From contig ML058453.1 of the NCBI GenBank assembly GCA_003013855.2, positions 2,464,361 to 2,528,360 of the forward strand: a stretch of 64,000 nucleotides of DNA, given 5' to 3'. The stretch comes from Liriodendron chinense (Eukaryota; Streptophyta; Magnoliopsida; Magnoliales; Magnoliaceae). A program made the translations under genes and the position numbers. The notes below the pieces were generated by a model. That model saw only the letters and a list, made by a program, of their open reading frames with translations. It was not told the DNA's origin and did not search any database. This document shows, piece by piece, positions 55,307 to 64,000 of this stretch (its first letter is position 1; each line of letters starts with the position of its first letter).

Positions 55307-56291
55307 AATTGGCTCTTATATAAGAGTGACTAACATTAGATCATCTTTATTATGGGTCACTAGTCATGGCAGATATATGGTGGGGTCCACCCGTTGAGTG
55401 ACTTGGACCAATTCTAACGTGTGAATTATCTTCCTACCCATTCGCTTTTGCTTTGTTTTCTTTTCTTTCTTTTTCTTTTTTCTTTTTTTGGATAGGTAAG
55501 CACAAGGTCTTTTTTGTACTTTCACGTCTCATGTGAGGTTGTACTTAGAGACCTCTAAGCACATCTGCACAGACACTCATAAGAAGGCACCCTACCTCCC
55601 TCTTTAAATATAACCCCCATAAAAGTAATGTTGCTTTATTTTGTTGAAAGACCCCTAAAACACCAAAATGACTGAAAATGACCACATTTTAAGGCCTAAA
55701 GCATGTGTAATACATTTGGGGTCTACTTCTAGATTTTGTACACTTGCATGAGACTATGGACCCACTTGGATGGCCTTAGAACCCATAGTTTGGATCTTTC
55801 GACCCACATCTTCCTTGATCACTTCTTGCAACTTGTTAATAAATCTTTCGGCAGGACTAATTTCTACAGTGAAGAATGACTATTCCTTTTTTTTTTTTTT
55901 TTTCTGGAGAAAGTTAATTTGTCCATGTAGTTTCTGCTTTTGATTTGCTATCCATGGTCTGCAGTACAGTACAGTTGATATTAGGAGTGGGAGTAATAGG
56001 CTTTGAAAACGTCATATGAATTTCATGGTAATCTTTCGCCTTAATTTTTTTGGCATACTAATGACTTCAAAACAAGTAAGCGGTTCTGATGTTATCACTG
56101 AGGGTTCTTTTCTATGGAAGATAGCTAATTGATTCAACCAACTTTCTGGATCATCATGTCAATAAAGCTAAGGTTTAAAATGTTATGACTTCTACTCAAA
56201 ACTCCAGATGTTACTAGAGTTGCATCGAAGCGGTTGAGTCGAGTTGATTCAACCATCTCGTGTTTGTTGAATTTGATGATCAATGATGCTG

Positions 56292-56320
56292 TGATGATGA
56301 TGATGATGATGATGATGATG
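56292..56320. repeat. (GAT)n microsatellite
   Basis: About ten GAT triplets within the intron. Confidence 0.95.
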
Positions 56321-56659
56321 GGAATTGTTTCAATAGGAGACGTTCATTCATATGGTCAATAGATGATCTTGTTATTAGGGGAAAAAGAAAGTCAATGTCT
56401 TCTTTGGGAAATCCTCGTTTTTGAGGGTTCCAAGGTTAAAAAAAAAATCTACTCTGTAAAGGTCCTGAACTATATGATGTTAGAGGCAACTGTTTCTGTC
56501 TTTATAGAGTTAAGGAGCCAAGGAATGCATTCTGAATTGTCCAGTTAACTCAGGTGAGGATGGGGGACCACCGGAAACACAAACTTGTGCCCCCTTTTGA
56601 ATGTCTTTGTTGATCTAGCCTGTCATGTGGACTCCACACACGCTCTTCTGGCCCTTCTA

Positions 56660-56722
56660 ATAGCTCAAATCCATGACCTCAATGTTGAAACACACTCTGT
56701 CTACCACTGAGCCATGGGTTGG
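56660..56722 (-). mobile_element. SINE fragment
   Basis: On the minus strand 'gctcagtggtagacagag' (A box) and 'gaggtcatggatttgagc' (B box position) match the SINE at 9.7 kb. Only the head is present. Confidence 0.6.
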
Positions 56723-57202
56723 AACACTTCTAATACAGTTTTACTACTGCAACAATGCTCTACCTGGATCACTGTTGTGCTAAGGTCATTGTTCTATAAT
56801 GCATGCATGACACAGCCGATCGAAAAAAGAAAAGAAAAGAAAATGCATGCATGAGACACACACTCTTTAGTTGATAGTGTGTTACATGCCATTTTTTCTT
56901 TTCCATGCGCTATATCATTACTTACCCTCTTTTATCCCGCTTTCCACTCCTCGTGTCATTTTGTTTTTCACACTATATTACTTGGCTGTCAACAGTTATA
57001 TTTTTGAAAAGGATAAAAAAAAAAAGCCTCTCCTCCTAACAACTCTTTCTGGGTATCCAAACACAAATTGGATTTCTGAGAATAGCTTTCCCATTGCCCA
57101 AACACCATAGACAGAATCTCTTTTGTGGGGAATCTATTTCCCAAAAACAGATTCACAACCCCCTTTTAAAATTCCAGGGAGCCAACACCTCGTAAAAGAA
57201 AG

Positions 57203-57580
57203 TTGTTAATATATAGGTGGAAGCCATTATAATGAGGTAGGGCTTGTTAATATAGGTGGAAGCCGGAATAATGAGGGAGGGATTGTTAATATAGGTGGAA
57301 GCCAGAATAATGAGTGAGGGGGAGGGATTGTTAGTATAGGTGGAAGCCAGAGGAAAGAGGTGGCCAAGAAAGAAAATAAAGGAAACTTGTTGATATAGGT
57401 GGAAACCTGAATATAGGATTGACTTAATTGGATATTATGCCCCTAGAATACAACAGAGGGAGGGAGAGAGTTGGAAGCTAGAATAATAGGATCGGTTTAA
57501 TTGGATACTATGGGAGATTGTTGGAAGCTAGAATAATATATGATTGGCTCGATTGGATATTACATCCCTGGTATATAAGA
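57203..57580. repeat. Intronic minisatellite, ~40-bp units
   Basis: 'ttgtta(a/g)tataggtggaag' starts units at 57203, 57244, 57283, 57329 and 57388 (39-59 bp apart). Then a second unit type, 'gttggaagctagaataata' plus 'aattggatactat', occurs about twice. It lies about 0.6 kb from the exon 2 acceptor. Confidence 0.8.
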
Positions 57581-58160
57581 AAATAAAGGAAGGTTGTTCT
57601 GTTGGATGTCTTAGTTACCTCCCATCACGTCAATCCTAATAAAATACACTTGCGTGCTGAATTTCTCTAATTCATTTGCCTGGTTGTTTCTCGACTTCAC
57701 AAGTTGATAATCCAAGTAGTTGAGGTTGAATTTTCTGTTTGATTGAAAATGCAGCCCATCTAAATGGATAGTTCTGTGCAATGTTGTTGCACAAGCTGTG
57801 TATGGTTGCATCAAATATCAAGAATTTCATGATTAATCAGTCTAATTGGTGCAGAATGTCATGAAATTTCATGATGTCTAGTGCAACTAAAAGCATCCTT
57901 GGGAATAAAGCCTCATACATTTCTTCTGTATAATATTGGTTGGATCATTGATAAATCAATGTTAAGATTGTCACACCTTACAGACTGCATCCTGAAAGTG
58001 ATATTCCACCCTCCAAGGAACGCAAGTTCCAAATAGAAACTGCATGCTTCTTTCATGGTTTCTGTGGGAATTCCATTCTGAAATAGATTTCCTGGGATTG
58101 AAGTTAAACAATTAGACATGTAAATGTATGTATGCGGAGCTGATTGATTGATTTTTACAG

Positions 58161-58347
58161 CATTCCTGGTCGATACGAGTCATTCTGGAAAGAACTGGAT
58201 TACGTAAAGAATCTGTGGAAGAATCGGCAGGAGCTGAAGGTTGAGGATGCCGGCATAGCAGCCCTGTTCGGGCTTGAATGCTATGCCTGGTTCTGTGCTG
58301 GTGAGATTGTGGGAAGAGGGTTTACATTCACGGGCTACTACGTTTGA
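58161..58347 (+). CDS. Mitochondrial ATP synthase subunit g, coding exon 2
   Basis: The acceptor TTTTTACAG precedes 58161. Exon 1 ends with two bases (AG) and exon 2 supplies C, so the joined codon is serine. The frame then reads IPGRYESFWKELDYVKNLWKNRQ, VEDAGIAALFGLECYAWFCAGEIVGRGFTFTGYYV and TGA at 58345-58347. The last 35 residues include the single membrane segment (AALFGLECYAWFCAGEIVG, with a G-rich face). Total CDS is 369 nt with stop. No damage was seen. The 6.65-kb intron between the exons is unusually long for this small gene. Confidence 0.92.
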
Positions 58348-59247
58348 GCCCGATTGACAGCCACCAGGAAAGCTGCTTTTGGCTTTTGCATTTGTTCAGT
58401 TTCTTGTTGTAGGGAGTGATTTGAGTCACTGACCTTCCCATCCTAGCTGCAAAATTTTTGTATCTTTTTTTCTTTGGCTAAAAATTGAAGCCTGACGAGA
58501 CAGCAGGACAAGCTTCACGGCCTCTCAATAATCTGGCAGTTTGCAGATTGCTTTGGATTTGATGAAATCACACTCATCCTGTCACTTAAAATGAACAGCT
58601 GCTGCTTAGTCAAATGGTTGTTTTGAAATGATTTCTTTGATCTACTCTTCTAAATACCTTTTGGAAAAAAGAAAAAGAAAAAAAGAAGAACCTACTCTTA
58701 AGCACGGGCATTTTGTGCTGTGTTATTGATTTCTGTTTAGCCCTTTGGGAAACTCAGAAGCTTAAGCTCAATGCAAATTTTCAGCTTTGGATCAAGGTTC
58801 ATCCTGCTTCTAGAGCTTCATACAGGGCTAGCAATGGGCCAGGTGTTGGGGGCGTGCTTGACCTAATTACCTGCCTTTGGTTCATTGCAGAAGGCTCAGG
58901 TGTGGGCTGAATTGTTTCAATGTCATGGTTGATTCATAAATCAGCTGGGCCCTCACGTAGGCTGACCATCATTTTCAGTTGATGCATCTGGCCTGAGGTT
59001 GTTAGGTCCTGAGATTCAGGCCTGTGCTTTTAATTTTGAAGGCCTTTTGAATAAAATTTTAGCCTATGGACCTCTCTGTAATGGGCAAGTCAATTTCTTT
59101 TGGACATGAATTTTATTTATGTGAATAGAAGGCTCTACATATATGGATGTTTTTGAAGTAATTGAATTACCTTCTCTTAAATTTCTTTCATTATAGCTCC
59201 TATCATCATCTTATCTTTGCAGCTTCAAATAACAACTCAAGGGAAAG
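58348..59247. other. 3' UTR and downstream sequence of the ATP synthase g gene
   Basis: T-rich 3' UTR after the stop. A possible late poly(A) signal 'gaataaaat' lies near 59,049, which would make a long UTR; an earlier site without a canonical signal is as likely. No other gene. Confidence 0.4.
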
Positions 59248-59266
59248 AAAATGGAGGATTTTTAAT

Positions 59267-59544
59267 TTTTTTGGGTTAGTCATGCAACGCACACACCCTG
59301 GTAGATGCGCAACACATATACCTGTCAGTCGCACGATGCTCCCACAGGTCCCACCCACTGGTGGGGTTAGTGGGTTTTGAACCCGAGACCAGCAGTTGAA
59401 ATGCCCAGGTGTCTACCAGCTGGGCTAGCGGGCGTTCCCCCACCCACGCACTCCTGTTAGTCACACTGCAATGTTAGCCTCCCCCACTTTGGGAATCAAT
59501 GCTATCTTCACCCAGGCTACCACTTGAGCTATGGATCCAGGTGT
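59267..59544 (-). mobile_element. Two adjoining SINEs inside one target duplication
   Basis: Flanks 'aaatggaggatttttaat' (59248-59266) and 'aaaatggaagatttctaat' (59545-59563) are near-identical. Within, on the minus strand, are a SINE like that at 9.7 kb (59,437-59,544) and a second tRNA-like one (59,276-59,436) with 'tagcccagctggtagacac' (A box) and 'gggttcaaaaccc' (B box). It is either a dimeric SINE or one SINE inserted at the tail of another. Confidence 0.75.
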
Positions 59545-59563
59545 AAAATGGAAGATTTCTAAT

Positions 59564-60595
59564 TACAGATGAAAAGGCTAACAGTTTTCTGCATCATTGT
59601 TATAATGTATGGCAGAAAGGAAATGGCCGAATTGTTTTAAAACCTGGATTGGACGATGGTAACTGTGGTCAGAACTGTTCTCCCGCAAATTGCAGTCGCA
59701 TGCATTCCATTCAGGTCTAACTTGACGAAAATCAGATTCAGGGAAAAGGTAACTGCGATTTGGTCATTCTAGTTCTTGCAGTTTGGAGTGCTTCCAACCA
59801 CTACTTTTTAAACTTAATATATGGATTATGTTATGAGGATTCCAGCCTCCTGCTGAGAATCTTGTGGTGTGGGTTTCATGATACTGATTATATGGTTATG
59901 ACCATTTTTAGAATGGGTTTTAAGGTTTCAAGGCAGGTCTATAATGGTGTGTCACCTGGGTATTGTTTCTTCAGGGGGAGTGCAAAATTCATAGCCGGCT
60001 GCTTCGCCAACTCAAAACGTTTCAATGAGGTGTGTGCTAGAGCCGGGTCATTCACCTGGTGGTCCCTATGTACCCTACCATTTACTTGCCATGGTCCAAA
60101 GCTCTCCTCAAATGTAAGGACAATTCCGATAGTTATAATGCAACACACCAGTGCGCCCTGATGAATGGCCTGGATTTTGCACAGATGTGCCACGTTTGCA
60201 TCATGGTAAGGTAGCCATATCAAGCTTGTGAGAAGAAAATACAACAGGCAATTAGCCAAAGGAAATCGGTTTGGCCCCCAATTCGTTTCCATTTCGGTGC
60301 CATGTACAGGACACCAGCAAGGACCCCATTTGGATACAACTTAAGTTTTAAAAAAATCATATATAAAGTATTATCTCATTATATTTATAAATGAAAAATC
60401 TAATAAATTATGAATAAGATTATAATTTGAAGTTGTTCAAATTCTTTTCTTGTTTGGTTATTAATTATTTTTAGAATTGATTGTACTAAAATCATACCCA
60501 TATATTGCTAGGATCCTCCATGGTGCACCTTTGATTGTCAATCCCTCCTCCGTTCATTAGATGGTTAGATGTCATCAAAAGTTGCTTTGGGAGGG
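59564..60595. other. Non-coding
   Basis: No gene or recognisable element. The frame 59760-60161 (133 residues) matches nothing I know and has no codon-use support that I can see. Confidence 0.4.
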
Positions 60596-60599
60596 ATTG

Positions 60600-62450
60600 A
60601 CAATCAGAAGTGGGCCTGGTATGATGGATAGTATTTGTGGCTGAAATTGGAGATGAATGGTCCGGGTGGGCCAATATTCAAGATCAATGGTCCAATTTTG
60701 TTGATATTGAATATCGACAATTAGAATGAACTGATATCAAAGATGAATGGTTTGAATGGCCCATGTGGAATGGCCTGATTTGACCGATATTGATGATCCA
60801 TGGTTCTAGGGTGCACATGGAACCGGTGGAACTGCCAAATTGGACTGGAACCAGTTAGTTCGGTTTGGTCTAATTCTGAAGCGCACCGGTTCTGGTTTTG
60901 GTTCCGAAAATTGAAGGATCGATTAGTTCGGTTTAATTCTTGATTTGAGGTTTTGTAGAACTGAATTGGATCATAAAACCGAACCATGGAACCGACCCTA
61001 GGTGTTCAACCCTCACTGTTTCATGTCGAGTAGTCTACTTAAAATTTGGATCTATTTGATTTTTTCTTAATGTGGCCCACCTAAACATCGCCTAATAATG
61101 AGGATGGACAGTGTAGATCTAACAAACACATCAAGGTATGCGCATGGTAGGCCCTGAGGTATGGATGGGCTGGATTTAAAAAAAAAAAAAAAAAAAAACC
61201 ACCATGCATTTAGACTGGATTATAAAATGCCCAGAAGAGCTGAACCGATTTTTTACAGTCCAGTTCGGTTCTGGTTTTCCTGGAAACGGTTTGGTTCCAG
61301 TTTCACCTCAAAACCGAACCAAACTGAACTGTGTGCACCCTTACATGGTTCGATTGGACTATTAAGACAAATGGTCCAATTGTGCAAACAATAAGGGTGA
61401 ATGGTCTAATTGATTGATGCCAAAGTCGAATGGTTTGATTTGATTGATACTGTAGATTAACGGTCTCATTAAGACAAATTGAAGACCAATGGTCAGATTG
61501 GACCAACATCGAAGGTCAACCGTTTGATTGGGATCAAATTAGAGATGAATGGTTCGGTTGGGCTGATATTCAAAATATACCATCTGATTAGGTCGCTGCT
61601 GTAGATGGACAAATTTTCAAGGAAGAATGGCTTGATTGAGCTGAAATTGGAATGAATAGTCCCATCTGGCCAATATTGATGATAGATTGTGTGGATAATG
61701 AATATGAACGATCGAATTAGATTGATAGCGAAGTCGAGCTATGGGATTCTAATGATATTGAAGGTTAACAAGCTAGCAGATTAGACAAAATTTAAGATCA
61801 ACGGTTTGATGCGATTAGTACCAAAGAACAACCGTCTAACTGGGATAAAATTAGAGATTAATGGTCCAATTTCAGCCGATATTGAAAATCAGTGGTGCAA
61901 TTGGGTGATATTGAAGATCAACAGTCTCACTAGACTGACAAAAAAAACGAACAGTTTGATTGAGCTGAAATCAGAGAAGACTGGTCCGATTGTACCAATA
62001 CATCAGTGATTGAATTGAAAGATACAATAAAATAACAATTTGATCGAACAAATATCAAAGATGAACGGTCTGATTGGTTTGAACGTTGGAGATTGAGGAT
62101 TTGATTGGGCCATTATTGAAGATCAATGATCTAATGGGACATGTCAAAGATCAATGGTTTGATAGGGCCAAATTGGAGAAGAATGGTTTGATTAGGATCA
62201 TATTGAACCAATGTCTAAGTAAAATGGTCCATTCTGAGCAATATGTAGAACAATAATTTGATTTAACGGATAACAAAGATGAACGGTCTGATTGGTAAGG
62301 AAATTTAAGATAAACATGATATGAAATTGAATATGAATTATCTAATTTGGCCAACATTGAAAATCAACGGTCCAATTGGACCGATGTTGCAACACTAAAG
62401 ATAAACGATTCAATAGGATTGATATCAAAGATGAATGATTTCATTTAGCC
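60600..62450. repeat. Degenerate ~30-bp minisatellite, split by a MITE
   Basis: Units such as 'gatattgaagatcaa' plus '(c/t)ggtccaattggacc' repeat with a period close to 30 bp (29-31). They are highly diverged. The array is present on both sides of the MITE at 60,807-61,343. The unit differs from the 34-bp unit at 13-18 kb but shares the style 'atggtcc...'. Confidence 0.8.
60807..61343. mobile_element. hAT-type MITE with 8-bp target duplication
   Basis: 537 bp. Ends 'tagggtgcaca' and 'tgtgcaccctta' (inverted). The 8-bp direct repeat 'catggttc' lies on each side (60799-60806 and 61344-61351). Subterminal sequence is rich in 'ggttcggttt' and 'aaccgaacc' in opposite orientation. A half foldback core and a poly(A) run (61,178-61,198) lie inside. 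A second copy of its end is at 45,786. Confidence 0.85.
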
Positions 62451-63081
62451 TAGTCAGTCCATTAATCTTCAATTTGGCCAAATCTAATAAGACCATTTAT
62501 CTTCAGTGACATTTTTATCGAGCCATTTGGCACTAACATCAGTCCAACTAGGACCGTTGATCTTTATTAGGCAGCATGGTCATTTGGCACGCAGACCATT
62601 GGTTCCATTTATTCTAAATGTCTATTTCCTTGTGCATGTGTGGGCCACATGATAAATGGATTAATTAGGAAAATGTGGGATGAAGTAGAAACATTCACCG
62701 ACATAGGAAAGAGTTATTTGAGCAATTTTGGTTCAGGCCAAGTTAGTCTAGAGCTGGACATGAGTCGAGCCAACTTGGTTAACTTGCCTCAACTCACTTT
62801 AAAAAAACTTGATTCAGCTCGACTTGTTATTGAGTTCAAACCGAGTTAAGCTAGGCCAACCCTAACCCCACCCTACTTGCAAAAGTGTCAACCCTAACCT
62901 TACTTGGCCCTATATGATGAACCAAGTCGGGTTAGGACTGAGTTCGGCTTATTCACGTTCATTTTAACTTTGTATATTAAAAACAGAAGTGTTTTACTCA
63001 TTTCTAACATTATCAAATAGTATTCTCTCTACACAATATCATCAATAACTGTTTCTTTAACTTCAAAACATATTATAAATT
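62451..63081. other. Non-coding, with GCTCGA-type words
   Basis: The segment 62,735-62,960 has 'gagctggacatgagtcgag', 'cgagttaagctaggcc' and similar low-complexity text. It is a scrap of the repeat at 47.2 and 63.6 kb. No gene. Confidence 0.4.
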
Positions 63082-63400
63082 TTAGATGAAAGATTTCTTT
63101 GGCTTGTTCTTTTTGTCTGCTTCTTCGTCATCTTTCTCCACATCAAAGTTGTGTCCTCCCTTCTTAGGAGCTAACCAATCTTGGGCACAAATGAAAGCTT
63201 CAATAGTAGATGGTGTAAAGTGAGCTTCTCTCTTCTGTAACAACCCTTCCCCAGTGATAAATGTCGATTCTGATGCTACAGTTGAAATAGGGACTGAAAA
63301 TATATTACTCGCCAGAGTATAGGAAACTCATATGCATGATTCTTTCGCCATTCTAGGACATCAAAATCTTCAGCTTGATTTCTACAAATTCGGGGCAGTT
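63082..63400 (-). pseudogene. hAT transposase C-terminal dimerisation domain (remnant)
   Basis: Minus strand, stop TAA at 63082-63084. The frame reads NIFSVPISTVASESTFITGEGLL, then LTP-like HFTPSTIEAFICAQDWLAP and a lysine-rich tail (KKNKPKKSFI). The piece before it (DVLEWRKNHAYEFPIL, up to about 63,400) is shifted by one base near 63,305. These are the two conserved blocks of the hAT C-terminal dimerisation domain, usually LEWWK and P-S-T-V-A-S-E. Only the last hundred or so residues remain. It is followed on the low-coordinate side by AT-rich sequence. Confidence 0.85.
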
Positions 63401-63599
63401 TGGGTCAAGAGGAACATATCAAGTATACATGGGTCAAGGTACGGGTCAGGTCGGTCGAGTTTGGCGTGTATCCTAAATCGTACCTAGATTAAAAACGGTA
63501 CAGCTAAATTCACCGATGATCGAACCCTTTTCACTGTTGGGTTGGGGCAGATCGGGCAGGTTAACCCAACAGATGGCAGCCCTAGGCAGGTGTGGTTCG

Positions 63600-64000
63600 G
63601 AAGAAAAAAAAACGAGTCAAACTCGAGCCGACCCTAGCTCAATTCAACTCGCATCGAAACTCAGTTTGTGTTGACTTGGTTTGAGTTTGACTCGACTCGA
63701 TTAGTTGGATAGGAATATTGTTTAGTCCCACATCGAAGAGAGCGAAGAATTGAGAATGAAAACTCTCTATAAAAGTGGAGGGGTGTCAATGGGCCTAGGG
63801 CTACCTTTGGACTCGAATTTTGAACTATTTTAGGTCGAGCTTTTGGGTGGGCCTATTTAAATTTTACCATTTTCAGGCTTGAATTCAGCTTGAAATGGCT
63901 CGAAAGCTTAACCGAACCAAGCCAAATATGCCATTCCAGCTCGAAGGCCGAGCTGAGCTCGAGCCAGGTTGTCTGCTAGTCAAGCCGAGCTGAGCTAGGC
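63600..64000. repeat. GCTCGA-rich repeat with USE/TATA pair, running off the window
   Basis: Left words 'aactcgagccgacc' and right words 'ggccgagctgagctcgagcc' enclose 'gtcccacatcg' (63725-63735, exact USE) and TATA-like 'tataaaa' (63768-63774), with 32 bp between them. That is close to the wider spacing of plant Pol II snRNA promoters. Then 'ggggtgtcaatgggcc' follows as in the copy at 47.5 kb. No snRNA is seen downstream. Confidence 0.5.

Noticed and set aside
59760..60161. 133-residue frame after the ATP synthase g gene
   Set aside because: It has no recognisable domain, no start context and no splice support. The length is within chance for an AT-rich region.

Overview
This window is nuclear plant DNA: spliced genes with GT-AG introns, plant-type LTR retrotransposons, LINEs, SINEs and hAT/Mutator-like elements, and a dense population of short foldback elements rich in GGGCCCAC and GATGGACGG words. 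That repeat style suggests a magnoliid-type angiosperm with a large genome. The taxon is inference; the plant assignment is firm. There are no bacterial, organellar, CRISPR or rRNA features. Most of the 64 kb is repeat. Three host protein genes look intact and a fourth is a pseudogene.

Layout. 1-2,040: foldback elements. 2,112-3,413: intact intronless F-box gene. 5,516-8,640: 5'-truncated LINE (minus) inserted downstream of it. 9,700-12,250: SINE, a CGATAC-rich repeat and a chromovirus tail. 12,826-18,145: four blocks of a roughly 34-bp minisatellite, the first inside a terminal-inverted-repeat element. 18,461-19,426: intact intronless PEX7-like WD40 gene (the PTS2 import receptor family). 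21,690-22,340: LINE tail. 23,780-27,920: broken Ty1/copia element (minus) with another insertion inside it. 28,650-34,760: an inverted second copy of the 2.0-9.7 kb block, in which the F-box gene is broken. 34,957-44,665: complete 9.7-kb Ty3/gypsy element (Tat-like, with antisense ORFs), 5-bp target duplication, in-frame stops. 44,671-50,060: a crowd of foldback elements. 50,200-58,350: mitochondrial ATP synthase subunit g gene, with a non-coding first exon and a coding-region intron of 6.65 kb full of repeats. 58,350-64,000: SINEs, a 30-bp minisatellite split by a hAT-type MITE with an 8-bp target duplication, and the tail of a hAT transposase gene.

The host genes do not form a pathway: an F-box protein (SCF ubiquitin ligase adaptor), a peroxisomal import receptor and a mitochondrial ATP synthase subunit are unlinked in function. 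The main structure is the large inverted duplication, with arms of about 4.5-6 kb after insertions are removed, bracketing 19 kb that holds the PEX7-like gene. The two arms have since collected different insertions, and one F-box copy has decayed while the other stayed open.

The strongest candidates for something undescribed are the foldback family, which has a shared core and a GCGGATT-type end but element-specific inverted arms, and the two minisatellite families that move with, or are split by, DNA transposons.
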